A DNA stretch of 64,000 nucleotides from Pseudomonas sichuanensis (GCF_003231305.1 NZ_QKVM01000008.1:1-64000); one strand, 5' to 3'; positions 10,032 through 18,994 are shown, counted from the first letter of the stretch. Notes: generated by a model from the sequence alone, not told the origin. Translations and numbers: made by a program.

Positions 10032-10736
10032 ATGCCAGACCTCTCGTCCTTTCCGATCACGCAGCGCTGGCCGGCATCTCATCCCGATCGCCTGCAACTC
10101 TACGCAGCCCCTACGCCCAATGGCGTCAAGGTCTCGATCATGCTTGAGGAGACTGGCCTGGCGTACGAGCCCCACCTGATCGACATCTCGAACAACGAGT
10201 CGAAGGATCCGGCGTTCGTGTCGCTGAACCCGAACGGACGCATACCGGCGATCATCGATCCGGCTGGCCCTGACGGTAGACCCATCGCCTTATGGGAATC
10301 CGGTGCGATCCTCCTCTATCTGGCCGACAAGACGGGTCAGTTCATCTCCACCGAACCAGGCCAGCGTTACGAGACCCTAGCGTGGGTGTTCTTTCAGATG
10401 TCGGCCATCGGGCCGATGTTCGGTCAGCTCGGCTTCTTCCTGCGATTTGGCGGCAAGGACTATGAGGACAAGCGGCCGCAACAGCGCTTTATCGACGAAT
10501 CCACGCGTCTGCTGGGGATTCTGGATCGCCGGCTGGAAGGCCGCGACTGGATCGTCGACGACTATTCGATCGCGGACATCGCGACGCTCGGCTGGGTGAA
10601 TGCGCTGGTGGAATTCTACGCTGCGGGTGACATCCTTGGCCTCAGCAGCTTTTCGAACGTCCGCGCATGGCTTGGACGCGGGCTGGCTCGACCGGCCGTC
10701 CAGCGTGGCCTCCACATTCCCGCGAGGCCAGCATGA
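10032..10736 (+). CDS. Glutathione S-transferase, YghU/YfcG-like
   Basis: This 234-residue protein has an N-terminal thioredoxin-like domain (LQLYAAPTPNGVKVSIMLEE; GRIPAIIDP; ESGAILLYLA) and an all-helical C-terminal domain ending in the D-x-S-I-A-D-I N-capping motif. The PNG segment resembles the nu-class YghU/YfcG disulfide reductases. It ends in ATGA overlap with the corA start, so the two are translationally coupled. The proposed start at 10032 has a poor ribosome site. Substrate is unknown; a role in glutathione-disulfide or electrophile chemistry fits the neighbours. Confidence 0.85.
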   Translation: MPDLSSFPITQRWPASHPDRLQLYAAPTPNGVKVSIMLEETGLAYEPHLIDISNNESKDPAFVSLNPNGRIPAIIDPAGPDGRPIALWESGAILLYLADKTGQFISTEPGQRYETLAWVFFQMSAIGPMFGQLGFFLRFGGKDYEDKRPQQRFIDESTRLLGILDRRLEGRDWIVDDYSIADIATLGWVNALVEFYAAGDILGLSSFSNVRAWLGRGLARPAVQRGLHIPARPA

Positions 10737-11701
10737 GCATCATCGCCGCCTATTATTACAACGAAGGCAAGCGAGTTCGCGAAATCGCGCTCGATGAGCA
10801 CGTCAAGTTGGGCGAGAGTCGCTCGGGCTTCTGCTGGATCGCGCTTAGCGAACCCACCCCCGAGGAACTACTCGCGATCCAAAGGACATATAATCTTCAT
10901 CCGTTGGCGATCGACAACGCGATGCACCCGCTGTGCCCGCCCAAGCTCGAGGTCTACAACGATGAGTTGTACGTCGTCGCGCAGACCGCCGAGCTGGTCG
11001 GCGACCGGATCAGCTACGGCAAGATGGCGATCTTCACCGGTCACAATCACCTTATCACCGTGCGGCACGGCAATGCCGGAGCGCTGGGCAAACTTCGGGA
11101 GCAACTCGAGGCATCGCCGACGCAGTTCGGCAAGGGTGTCGACTATGTGCTGCACGCGATCTTGCATCGCGTGGTCGACCAGTATCTGCCCATCTTCGAA
11201 ATGATCGAGGACGACGTCCTGGCGATGGAGCGACGGTCGCTGCACGATTTCCTCGGGCCAGAAGAGGTGGCGCGAATCTTCGAACTAAGGTCCGAACTCA
11301 CGCGGTTCCAGCGCACGCTCGGGGCTATGGCCGAGCTGGTGCGAAAGCTCGTTCGCGGCCACTTTCCCTGCATCAGCGCCGAAATGACACCATATTTCCA
11401 CGACGTCGCGGACCATGTCCACCGCGTGCAGTCCATGGTCGACGGCCTCCTGCTTGTCCTGTCCACGGTCTTTGAGGCCAGCAGCCTTCTTGAAGCGCAA
11501 AGGACGGGGGTGATCACCCGCCAGCTGGCGGCTTGGGCGGCAATACTGGCAGTCCCGACGGCGATCGCTGGAATATACGGCATGAACTTTAAGCACATGC
11601 CGGAGCTGGACACGGCCTACGGATACTTTGTCGTGCTCGGAGTGATAGCGATATCGTGCGTTTTCCTATTTGTGCGCTTCAAGAAGGCTAAGTGGCTGTG
11701 A
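10733..11701 (+). CDS. CorA-family divalent cation transporter
   Basis: This 322-residue inner-membrane protein has a long cytoplasmic N-terminal funnel domain and two C-terminal transmembrane helices. The signature GMN is visible in IYGMNF between them, and a basic KKAKWL tail follows. CorA proteins form pentameric Mg2+ channels, and some relatives export Zn2+. It overlaps the GST gene by 4 bp. Which metal it moves is not decidable here. Confidence 0.9.
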   Translation: MSIIAAYYYNEGKRVREIALDEHVKLGESRSGFCWIALSEPTPEELLAIQRTYNLHPLAIDNAMHPLCPPKLEVYNDELYVVAQTAELVGDRISYGKMAIFTGHNHLITVRHGNAGALGKLREQLEASPTQFGKGVDYVLHAILHRVVDQYLPIFEMIEDDVLAMERRSLHDFLGPEEVARIFELRSELTRFQRTLGAMAELVRKLVRGHFPCISAEMTPYFHDVADHVHRVQSMVDGLLLVLSTVFEASSLLEAQRTGVITRQLAAWAAILAVPTAIAGIYGMNFKHMPELDTAYGYFVVLGVIAISCVFLFVRFKKAKWL

Positions 11702-11794
11702 ATACTGCCCATCGTTTTCTTCGCCGTCATCTGACGGTTACAGCGGGCCTTATACGGAAGCTTGTCCAATCCAACTCAAGATGAAGGTGCGTCC

Positions 11795-12103
11795 ATGACA
11801 TAGCAGCTGACCGACGCTCTACAAGCAGTTCAGTCCTTCATCGCCAAGGGCTAAGACCGCGAATAGCGCGTCAAGGACAGCAATCTCGTCGATCTCGAGC
11901 CAGGATCAACCATCGGTCCGTGCGGCATCTGCGTCGACGCGGCGTTTCGCCTCGGAAGCGGTGATGATGGCGATAACGCCTCCACCCTCTACGCGATCAC
12001 CGATCCGGCGACCGAGCATAAGGGCCTGTTGATCGACGTGTTCGATGAAATCTGCTACCGCGACCCAGTTCAAGAGTCGGGACCTCAATGTAGAAGAAGT
12101 TGA
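11795..12103 (+). pseudogene. Small DUF protein with three in-frame stops
   Basis: A continuous frame of about 100 codons is interrupted by TAG at 11801, TAA at 11852 and TAG at 11864. The rest reads as good protein (GPCGICVDAAFRLG, STLYAITDP, HKGLLIDVFDE). The layout resembles the about 100-residue proteins often mislabelled phosphoribosylpyrophosphate synthetase, with a GY-x-x-x-(F/Y) N-terminus and a conserved LYAI segment; the second and third stops fall where that family has aromatic residues. It is most likely a decayed gene. A restart after the last stop would leave only the C-terminal part. Confidence 0.6.
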
Positions 12104-12148
12104 CTAACGAGCATTCGCGTCATCCGATCAAGCAAGCTGGAGACATTT

Positions 12149-13162
12149 ATGAAAGCCATTGGTTACAAGGTTCCGGGACCCATCGCCGCGGATGCCGCGC
12201 TGGTCGACATCAATCTGCCTCGGCCTGTCGCTGCAGGATACGATATCCTGGTTGAGGTGAAGGCCGTCTCGGTCAACCCGGTCGACTACAAGGTCCGCAA
12301 CAGCACGCCGCCGGCAGATGGCGATTGGAAGGTGCTGGGATGGGATGCCGCCGGGATTGTGCGCGAGGTCGGCCCCGACGTCACGCAGTTCGAGTTAGGC
12401 GACGAGGTCTATTATGCCGGATCGATCACACGGCCCGGTACCAATGCGGAGTTCCATCTCGTCGACGCCCGGATTGTCGGTCACAAACCTGCGTCGCTCT
12501 CCTGGGCGGAAGCGGCGGCGCTGCCGCTGACGACGTTGACGGCCTGGGAGGCGATGTTCGACCGCCTGGACGTGGCGAAGCCCGTACCCGGTGCGGCGGA
12601 GGCGATCCTCATCATCGGTGGCGCGGGCGGGGTTGGGTCGATCGCCGTCCAGATCGCGCGACAGCGCACGGACCTCACCGTCATCGCCACAGCCTCTCGA
12701 CCGGAAACCCAAGAGTGGGTAAGAGGGCTTGGAGCTCACCACGTCATCGACCATTCTCGTCCGCTCGCGCCACAGATCGCCGAACTCGGCATCGGTGCTC
12801 CCGCTTTCGTCTTTTCGACCACACATACCGAGCAACATGTCGCCGACATCGCCGAACTGATCGCCCCACAAGGACGGTTCGGACTGATCGACGATCCCAA
12901 GGCATTCGATATCATGGTTTTCAAGCGCAAGGCGGTGTCGATCCACCACGAGCTGATGTTCACGCGGTCGATCTACGGCACGCCCGACATGAATGAGCAG
13001 GGCGAGATTCTGGATGCGATGGCAGCGCTGGTTGACGACGGCAAAATCCGCACGACGCTGACCCGGCGACTGTCGCCGATCAATGCCGCCAATCTGAAGA
13101 CGGTGCATGCACTGATCGAAAGTGGCGCGGCTAAAGGCAAGATCGTCCTCGAAGGCTTCTAA
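12149..13162 (+). CDS. Zinc-type alcohol dehydrogenase-like / quinone oxidoreductase
   Basis: This 337-residue medium-chain dehydrogenase/reductase has an N-terminal GroES-like fold (VNPVDYKVRN, LGWDAAGIVREVG) and a Rossmann domain with GGAGGVGSIAVQIAR for NAD(P)H. The Cys ligands of zinc-binding alcohol dehydrogenases are lacking, so it is a zinc-free quinone or enone reductase of the QOR kind. RBS GGAG precedes the ATG. In this block it probably detoxifies reactive carbonyls or quinones. Confidence 0.85.
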   Translation: MKAIGYKVPGPIAADAALVDINLPRPVAAGYDILVEVKAVSVNPVDYKVRNSTPPADGDWKVLGWDAAGIVREVGPDVTQFELGDEVYYAGSITRPGTNAEFHLVDARIVGHKPASLSWAEAAALPLTTLTAWEAMFDRLDVAKPVPGAAEAILIIGGAGGVGSIAVQIARQRTDLTVIATASRPETQEWVRGLGAHHVIDHSRPLAPQIAELGIGAPAFVFSTTHTEQHVADIAELIAPQGRFGLIDDPKAFDIMVFKRKAVSIHHELMFTRSIYGTPDMNEQGEILDAMAALVDDGKIRTTLTRRLSPINAANLKTVHALIESGAAKGKIVLEGF

Positions 13163-13234
13163 CGACCGCGATCGCCAAACATCTTGTCCAACCTCAAAAA
13201 GCCGAACGGGTTATGCCCCAGCGATGAGAATCCC

Positions 13235-13666
13235 ATGACCAAATCTATTGCCACCGCCTCGATCAACCGCGAAACCGCAGTCGCCCTCATCGACGCGGCG
13301 CTCGCTGCGGCCCGTGCCATCGGCATCCCGGCTGCCGTCGCCGTCGTCGACGCCACCGGTAACCTGCGCGCGTTCGAGCGCACCGACGATGCGCCGTTCC
13401 TTACCGTCGATGTTGCCATCGACAAGGCCTGGAGTTCCGCCTCGTTTGGGTTCCCGACCCATGTCTGGAACGACTATGTGACCAACGATCCAAAAGTGGC
13501 GCCGCTAGCCTATCGCCCTCGGATGGTCGCTGTCGGCGGCGGTTATCCGATTCTGGAGGATGGGAAGTTGATCGGCGGCATAGGCATCTCCGGAGGCAAC
13601 TATCAGCAGGATCAGGATGCGTGCGTCGAGGCACTCATGAAAATCGGGTTCCAGTTGCCAGCCTGA
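13235..13666 (+). CDS. GlcG/HbpS-family heme-binding-like protein
   Basis: This 143-residue protein of the DUF336 family has an N-terminal helix (ETAVALIDAALAAARAIG), the strand VAVVDATGNLRAFER, and the glycine-rich GGGYPILEDGKLIGGIGISGG. Relatives include GlcG and HbpS, the latter a heme-binding oxidative-stress sensor component. No signal peptide is visible if the start is the ATG at 13235; a longer frame from 13184 adds unlikely residues. Function here is inferred only. Confidence 0.8.
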   Translation: MTKSIATASINRETAVALIDAALAAARAIGIPAAVAVVDATGNLRAFERTDDAPFLTVDVAIDKAWSSASFGFPTHVWNDYVTNDPKVAPLAYRPRMVAVGGGYPILEDGKLIGGIGISGGNYQQDQDACVEALMKIGFQLPA

Positions 13667-13724
13667 CGACTGTGAGGCCATCACCGGTGGTAATGGCCAA
13701 CAGATCCAACCTTTGAGAGGCCTA

Positions 13725-14018
13725 ATGATGGAAGCGTTCGTCGTCTTTACGCGGGAAGAAACCAGCGACCCACATGCACTCGCAACCTATTCTGCAGGCG
13801 TCGGACCATCGTTCGATGGTCACGACGTTACCTTTCTCGCCGCTTATGGCGCGATCCAGCATTTGGAGGGGCCGCCCATCGAAGGGGCCGTAATCTTGCG
13901 TTTCCCGACGATGCAGGCCGCTCGCGACTGGTATGACAGTCCCGCCTACCAAACCATCGCTGCTCAACGCTTTGCCGGTTCCCGTTACCGCGCCTTTATC
14001 ATTGAAGGGCGGCGGTGA
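13725..14018 (+). CDS. DUF1330-family small protein
   Basis: This 97-residue ferredoxin-like alpha/beta protein begins at 13725 or 13728 after GAGAGG. The features F-P-T-M-Q-A-A-R-D-W-Y-D-S-P-A-Y-Q near the C-terminal half and SRYRAFIIEG at the end are typical of DUF1330. Members are related to dimeric alpha/beta-barrel proteins; the substrate is unknown. Confidence 0.8.
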   Translation: MMEAFVVFTREETSDPHALATYSAGVGPSFDGHDVTFLAAYGAIQHLEGPPIEGAVILRFPTMQAARDWYDSPAYQTIAAQRFAGSRYRAFIIEGRR

Positions 14019-14212
14019 CATACCGACAGAAGCACTTCGGCGCTGACCACGAGGTATCGGCGTGTGAACTCGCATCTTGGGAATCTGTGGGGGGGACCAA
14101 GACAGCGGCGCTAGGGGCTCATATCGTCGATCGGATCAGAGAGTTGCTCGGCGAGAATGGGTTATCTATTGCCGAGCTGACGGAGCGGAGCCGCCCTCTC
14201 CCAACGGATTGA
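14015..14212 (+). CDS. Possible truncated HTH-type small ORF
   Basis: A 65-codon frame starts at GTG, overlapping the previous stop by 4 bp. Its C-terminal half (IVDRIRELLGENGLSIAELTER) looks like the beginning of an XRE-type helix-turn-helix, but it stops before the recognition helix. It may be a fragment or chance frame. Confidence 0.25.
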   Translation: MTYRQKHFGADHEVSACELASWESVGGTKTAALGAHIVDRIRELLGENGLSIAELTERSRPLPTD

Positions 14213-14305
14213 TTCAATCGTTGACGCTCCTCCTATCCGGATCCGGGTTTTCGCACGCTGATCAACAGAGTTACAGCGCGCAACGCCTGTAGTGGGCATC
14301 AGGGG

Positions 14306-14334
14306 ATGGGTGGCAATCAGGATGATTGCCCACC
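14306..14334. terminator. Hairpin between convergent genes
   Basis: GGGTGGCAATC pairs with GATTGCCCACC with a one-base bulge. It lies between the rightward DUF1330 unit and the leftward thioredoxin-fold gene. It lacks a T run, so the termination role is tentative. Confidence 0.35.
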
Positions 14335-14343
14335 TTCCAACGA

Positions 14344-14814
14344 TTAACCTTGCTCAAGTTGCTTCACTAGTCGCTCCGCGTCGAGATGGAAGTCCGAGAA
14401 AACAATGCTACCGCCAGCGTCGATAACCGTAAACCACGGAGTTCCTCGTGTGCGGTAGTCTTCCATGAAGGTTGGAAACGGCGAGCCGGTCGGTTGCTCG
14501 TCGTGACCGAAAACGATAGGAAGCTCATACTTGAGCTGGTTCACGCGCAACTTCTCGAAGGTATTCTCATGCGTTCCTTCGAAGACGGTCTGGATCACTG
14601 CGAACCCCACGTCTTTTGAGCTCAACGCTGCATGCAACTTTTGTAGCGTCGGAAACCCATGCAAATGGCAACCTTGGCACCAATGCTGGAAGGCAAACAA
14701 GATTTTCGGGCCGGGCCCGATATCTGACAGTTTGAACGGCGCGATACTTTCCCCATCTTTGCCAATCCATTTTTGCACCCGCAGCTCAGGCGCTTGTCGT
14801 TCGATCTCGTTCAT
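14344..14814 (-). CDS. Thioredoxin-fold (redoxin) protein
   Basis: This 156-residue cytoplasmic protein has a TlpA/AhpC-like fold and the motif WCQGC at the redox-active site, followed by the cis-Pro segment RGTPWFTVID. No signal peptide is present. The ATG at 14814 sits behind GGAGGATC, which decides the start over an upstream TTG. It could be a peroxiredoxin-like or disulfide reductase; both active-site cysteines are there. Confidence 0.8.
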   Translation of the reverse strand: MNEIERQAPELRVQKWIGKDGESIAPFKLSDIGPGPKILFAFQHWCQGCHLHGFPTLQKLHAALSSKDVGFAVIQTVFEGTHENTFEKLRVNQLKYELPIVFGHDEQPTGSPFPTFMEDYRTRGTPWFTVIDAGGSIVFSDFHLDAERLVKQLEQG

Positions 14815-15281
14815 CTGATCCTCCAACCCCGATACAGAAGCTTAGTGGATGATCGCGCGTCGCGACGGTGCGCGAACGTCCGACCTTATTTTCCCTATTT
14901 CCTGAAGCCAGAATAGATCAGATCGACATTTCGTCCTTAATATACTCAAGCTGCCGGCGAGCGCGAACTGGGCAACCATGCGCTGGTGAGCCTTGAGCTT
15001 TGCACGCTGCCCATCCGTTTGAGAGCGAACCTGCAACTTCCGCTCCGCATACCGCAGATCAGCGTACGCAGCCTTGGGGTTATCTACCCTATAGCCATTG
15101 GGTATTGGGAATCATGCTGGCCTGACGCTATGTTCGATACGCGATTTTTTACGATGATAGAGCATCTGTATCTGATTTTTAGTCGATTGGCTTATTCGGC
15201 GGATGTGCGGGCAAATGCTTTACGCAGAGTACTGAAATGAAGGCCGGCTTCGGTCTGCCGTATCGAGCAAGAGGGGTCACT
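14815..15281. other. Intergenic region between divergent genes
   Basis: This 467-bp region should hold promoters for the redoxin (leftward) and molybdopterin oxidoreductase (rightward) genes. On the minus strand around 14940-15080 there is a coding-like stretch in two frames (for example ending LEYIKDEMSI before a stop). It suggests a frame-shifted gene remnant, unrecognised. Confidence 0.35.
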
Positions 15282-15884
15282 ATGGTCACCAGAGGTTTCA
15301 CCGGTCGCGGTTCAGGCGACCAGTCCGATCGGATTCCGCCAGGTCAGCATCTGGTGGAGGATTTCCCTGTTCTGTCGGCCGGCCCTACGCCGAGGGTAGA
15401 GCCCTCCGACTGGAAATTCACAGTCAAAATTGGTCCGAAGCCCGTCAAAACGTGGAATTGGGGCGAATTCAACACTCTACCAAAGACCCAGGTGACAAAG
15501 GATATTCACTGCGTCACCTCTTGGTCCAAACTGGATACCGTTTGGGAGGGTGTACTCATTGAAGACATCCTTGCAGATGCAGAGCTTGATCGGCCTACCG
15601 ATTTCGTCTTGGCGCACTGCTACGATAATTATTCGACAAACGTCCCTCTGACGGATCTGCTTTCCGGGAAAGCGATGGTCGCCCTCAGTTATGCGGGCAA
15701 GCCACTTTCCCGCGATCATGGGGGGCCGGCGCGTCTTCTAGTGCCGCACCTTTACTTCTGGAAATCCGCCAAATGGGTGAATGCGCTGCAATTCACGACG
15801 CGTGACGAGGCCGGCTTTTGGGAGCTGCACGGCTATCACATCTACGGCGATCCGTGGCGCGAACAACGATACACCCATGACTGA
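15282..15884 (+). CDS. Soluble sulfite oxidase-like molybdopterin oxidoreductase
   Basis: This 200-residue protein is a single-domain member of the sulfite oxidase/MsrP fold. The molybdenum-ligating Cys is in KDIHCVTSWSKLD, followed by GVLIEDIL and LSRDHGGPARLLVPHLYFWKSAKW, which are family segments. There is no Tat or Sec signal, so it should act in the cytoplasm. I chose the ATG at 15282, 15 codons into a longer frame, for its AGAGG site. It overlaps by 8 bp the flavin reductase gene, its likely electron donor. Sulfite, methionine sulfoxide or another oxide are candidate substrates. Confidence 0.82.
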   Translation: MVTRGFTGRGSGDQSDRIPPGQHLVEDFPVLSAGPTPRVEPSDWKFTVKIGPKPVKTWNWGEFNTLPKTQVTKDIHCVTSWSKLDTVWEGVLIEDILADAELDRPTDFVLAHCYDNYSTNVPLTDLLSGKAMVALSYAGKPLSRDHGGPARLLVPHLYFWKSAKWVNALQFTTRDEAGFWELHGYHIYGDPWREQRYTHD

Positions 15885-16623
15885 AAACGAAGCGCAAGTC
15901 CGTTCGTGGCAATCATGCGTGATCGACGACATCATCCAGCAAACACCGAGTATCAAGAGCTTCTTCCTTCGGTTGAGCAAGCCGTTCGCGCACACCGCAG
16001 GTCAGCACGTCGATATCCGGCTGACCGCGCCCGACGGCTACAGTGCAATGCGCAGCTACTCGATCGCGTCATCGGCAGTTTCGACCCCGATCGTCGAGAT
16101 AGCTATCGAGCGCATGCCGGATGCCGAAGTTTCGCCGTTTTTTCACGACATCGCGGCGATTGGTGACGAAATCGAAGTTCGCGGTCCGCTCGGTGGCCAT
16201 TTCCTTTGGCCTGAGCCTGCCATAGATCCGGTTCTGTTGATCGGGGGAGGCTCCGGCCTCGTGCCGTTGATGGCAATGATCCGGCAGCGCCGCGCATTGG
16301 CCCAAGCCGTTCCGACAGCGTTGCTCCTGTCCGCACGAACCGCCGAGGACGTTCTCTTCTCAGAAGAACTTCATTGCATCGAAATCAGCGATCCGGCGTT
16401 CGTCCTGGCGCTCGCGATTACGCGCGAGAAACCGGTTCGCGCATCGGACTTTGCGCGACGGATCGACGGCATGATGGTCCAAGAAATTCTAACCAGGCTT
16501 CAGGGAAAGCCGACGCAAGTGTTCGTCTGCGGGTCTAACGGATTCGTCAACATCGCAACCGATAGCGCGCTGCTGGCGGGCTTGGACGCCTCCATCATCA
16601 AGACGGAGCGCTACGGGGGCTAG
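15877..16623 (+). CDS. FAD/NAD(P)H ferredoxin reductase-like oxidoreductase
   Basis: This 248-residue flavoprotein has the FAD-binding motif RSYSIASS (residues about 51-58) and the NAD(P)H motif LIGGGSGLVPLMAMIRQ. It ends in VFVCGSNGFVNIATDSALLAGLDASIIKTERYGG. There is no iron-sulfur domain. The overlap with the molybdopterin gene implies a two-component system: NAD(P)H to FAD to molybdenum centre. Confidence 0.88.
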   Translation: MTENEAQVRSWQSCVIDDIIQQTPSIKSFFLRLSKPFAHTAGQHVDIRLTAPDGYSAMRSYSIASSAVSTPIVEIAIERMPDAEVSPFFHDIAAIGDEIEVRGPLGGHFLWPEPAIDPVLLIGGGSGLVPLMAMIRQRRALAQAVPTALLLSARTAEDVLFSEELHCIEISDPAFVLALAITREKPVRASDFARRIDGMMVQEILTRLQGKPTQVFVCGSNGFVNIATDSALLAGLDASIIKTERYGG

Positions 16624-17076
16624 CGGCGCGAGCTATCTCACGTCGCGCCGATCGTAGACGTGCGCCCTGGGAAGCTTTGGCGATCAACGTGAACCGTTTT
16701 GCCGAACACAGTCTTCGTACCCCCCGGCCTCTAGAACGCCTTCGCTCGCGATACCTGGCTCGACATCAAGCTCAATTTGAAAGTTCCTGCACTATCCGTC
16801 GTCCTGATATGCTCGACCAGCATGATGGGCGATTCGAGCGGGACCGCTTCCGTCCCAATCGAGGCTCGGTTACCTTAGAGCATCGGCTCGGCGCTACAGG
16901 AGGCGCGTGCGGCCTCTGCCTGGCGGTGAAAGCACTTTGGGCCATGTCGCCTGGATAGCGGCCAATCGTCAGCATCTGCTCCGATGTCGGCCAAGGTGCA
17001 GTCGCCATCTTTGAACGCCGCGAATTGGAGATCAACGCCATGACAGCGATCCGCGTGCAACTGCCGGAGATGCAAT
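16624..17076. other. 453 bp with a degenerate coding remnant
   Basis: I find no intact gene. On the plus strand around 16920-17092, two adjacent frames read as protein (GGESTLGHVAWIAANR, then VGQGAVAIFERRELEINAMTAIR) ending just over the glutaredoxin start. This looks like the C-terminus of a frameshifted, decayed gene whose family I do not recognise. Confidence 0.35.
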
Positions 17077-17349
17077 ATGACAACTGATGTATTGCTGTAC
17101 ACCACGAATTGGTGCCCGTTCTGCCGCCGAGCGAAGGCGCTCCTCAAGGAAAAGGGCGTGCGATGGAAGGAGCTCGATATTGAGGCGGATCCGGCTCACC
17201 GGCAGGCCATGGCGGAAGCGTCGGGGCGAAGCTCCGTGCCGCAGATCTTCATCAATGGCACCCTTATCGGTGGCTCCGATGAGCTATTCGCGCTCGATGT
17301 CAGAGGCGAGCTCGACAAACTTCTCGGACGCAACCCGCCTGCCACCTGA
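17077..17349 (+). CDS. grxC: Glutaredoxin (GrxC-type)
   Basis: This 90-residue dithiol glutaredoxin has the active site CPFC at residues 13-16 (NWCPFCRRAK). The SSVPQIFINGTLIGGSDEL segment holds the cis-Pro and glutathione-binding GGSD. It reduces protein disulfides and mixed disulfides with glutathione, matching the GST and Msr enzymes in the block. Confidence 0.92.
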   Translation: MTTDVLLYTTNWCPFCRRAKALLKEKGVRWKELDIEADPAHRQAMAEASGRSSVPQIFINGTLIGGSDELFALDVRGELDKLLGRNPPAT

Positions 17350-17416
17350 GGAGGTGCGGCTTGGGGCAGCCAGCCCGCGAGCCTTCGCCGGTTGATGAAT
17401 ACAAAAGGAGAGTCCG

Positions 17417-17698
17417 TTGGTCTCAGCCATCTGGAAAGACACTACTATCGCCACAAGCGACGAAACAGTCATCGTCGAGGGAAATCACTACTTCCCACCG
17501 TCAGGAGTCGACCTGAGCCTGCTTGAGATGAGCCCGCACACATCTGTCTGTCCGATCAAAGGCGCCGCGCGCTTCTTTCATGTTCGCGCGGGTGACGCGC
17601 TCAACGTGAACGCCGCTTGGACCTATCCCGCCCCCACTCCGGATGCCGAGGGTATCCGGGATTACATCGCTTTCTGGAAAGGCGTGGACGTTGCCTAG
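17417..17698 (+). CDS. DUF427-family protein
   Basis: This 93-residue protein starts at TTG (17417) behind AAGGAGAG. The DUF427 pattern is clear: VIVEGNHYFPP, then SVCPIKGAARFFHV, then NAAWTYPAP and IRDYIAFWKGVDV. The family is beta-rich with no established reaction. It follows glutaredoxin by 67 bp. Confidence 0.85.
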   Translation: MVSAIWKDTTIATSDETVIVEGNHYFPPSGVDLSLLEMSPHTSVCPIKGAARFFHVRAGDALNVNAAWTYPAPTPDAEGIRDYIAFWKGVDVA

Positions 17699-17858
17699 CA
17701 GACTGGACGGACGACTTCGCTGATAGCCATGCGGGCGCCGACATCTCAATTATCCTGCCCACCCCGGGCCTCGTCGGCTGCAGGAATCTGCCCGGCACCT
17801 TAGCGCGACCCGGCACTGGCGGTCTCGCACCCGCCGCGCCTCTGTTCTATCAATAAGG

Positions 17859-18134
17859 ATGGATGACATGGAGCATTCCGAGTTCGATGCCGCTTTCGCG
17901 AAGCTTGCGGAGGGATACAGAGAAGGGACTTATGAAGGCCGGCGTTTCAGCTTGATCGTCCGGCGATCTGGGGACGGACGTCGCAACAGTCTGTTCGCCA
18001 GGGAGTTGGACGGGACTGACATTGTCAGCTTCAACCTCTTCCGCGTTACATCAGATAGGACATTGTTGAAGCCGTGCGAAATGTCCGCCGAAAAGGTCGT
18101 AGCGTTCGTGCTGGAGTTCCGACCGGACACCTGA
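17859..18134 (+). CDS. Hypothetical small protein
   Basis: This 91-residue acidic/basic protein with no signal or membrane segment begins MDDMEHSEFDAAFAKLAEGY and ends VVAFVLEFRPDT. I do not recognise a family. It is preceded by ATAAGGATG and shares the base composition of the redox block. Small companion proteins of this form occur beside msr genes in sphingomonads as an impression only. Confidence 0.6.
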   Translation: MDDMEHSEFDAAFAKLAEGYREGTYEGRRFSLIVRRSGDGRRNSLFARELDGTDIVSFNLFRVTSDRTLLKPCEMSAEKVVAFVLEFRPDT

Positions 18135-18315
18135 CGGGCAGAAGAAGATCCCGGCCAACCGGCGCGCCTGCGACGGCCGGCTATCTAAGGCTGCGCAAGC
18201 CTATAGCCGCAGCTCATTGCACTTCGTCTGGCGAGGAATTCAACATCGATACGTCGCCATCCGCGGGGATATCGGTACAGGCGCCCGTGTAAGCCAGATT
18301 GAGAAATCCTAAGCG

Positions 18316-18444
18316 ATGACTAACACCAATGACGCCACCCTTCCGACACATTCTATTCTTGAGGAATGCACAGCGATGGCTGTCGTCAACGCTCTGAAGA
18401 TTATTCTGAAGAACAGCTACGCGATCTACCTTAAGACAAAAAAT
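18316..18444 (+). pseudogene. Dps-like N-terminal fragment
   Basis: The first 43 codons resemble the N-terminus of a Dps/ferritin-like protein: a helix AMAVVNALKIILKNSYAIYLKTKN that in Dps would continue into the ferroxidase F/Y-H-W motif. The motif is missing and the sequence switches to unrelated DNA at about 18444. It is a truncated end of the redox block. Confidence 0.5.
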
Positions 18445-18994
18445 GCCACTCGGGCGCATCCCGCCCCTACTTCAGGGACTTTCACTTGCTTCTCGCTCTG
18501 TCACTCACAGCATCGGCACGCCCATGACGCATGGTATCCAGGCCTCATAATTTTCCCATATAACCTTCTTGTCTTTTGCGCACCCAGAAAGACTCGAGGC
18601 TTTAACTGGACAGATGAGCCCTCGAGGGTAGTGTTCACCTGATTGGCTTTCTCATATCTGATGTTGATTCGCACAGTGTGCCAACCAGGTGATAGTTTCA
18701 AAAAACCTGCGCTTCAGAGCGAATTAGACGATCTTCGATAAGAGCGATCCGCCTCAAAATCCAAAACATCTAACATTGTCCTAGAGCCATATTTGTACCT
18801 AGTACTATGGCGCTCCCATTAACACATTTGATGATGCACAGAAAACTTAGCTCATGATAGCTTTCAGCTAACAGCTATTCGGAAGCCCGAAAGGATTCAA
18901 CCGTTTAAGCGTGAACCGTCGATTATAAATACTTTCGTAAGTTAGCTTTAAAGGACGCTTTTAGTCCTTGTAAATACGCATTACGACTCCACAG
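18445..18994. other. AT-rich junction region without genes
   Basis: Base composition drops sharply after the Dps fragment. No gene is recognisable. A hairpin at 18951-18969 (AAGGAC / GTCCTT), downstream of sdhC on the minus strand, may be its terminator. Confidence 0.4.

Noticed and set aside
14842..15036. 65-codon leftward frame
   Set aside because: No start signal and no family; it competes with another frame with similar coding look, so I treat it as a remnant.
16677..16958. 94-codon rightward frame in the gap before glutaredoxin
   Set aside because: Composition is Arg/Leu-rich with no known motif; it is better explained by the out-of-frame shadow of a decayed gene.
18446..18642. Continuation of the Dps-like frame
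   Set aside because: After codon 43 the protein no longer resembles Dps and the DNA changes composition; the continuation is chance.
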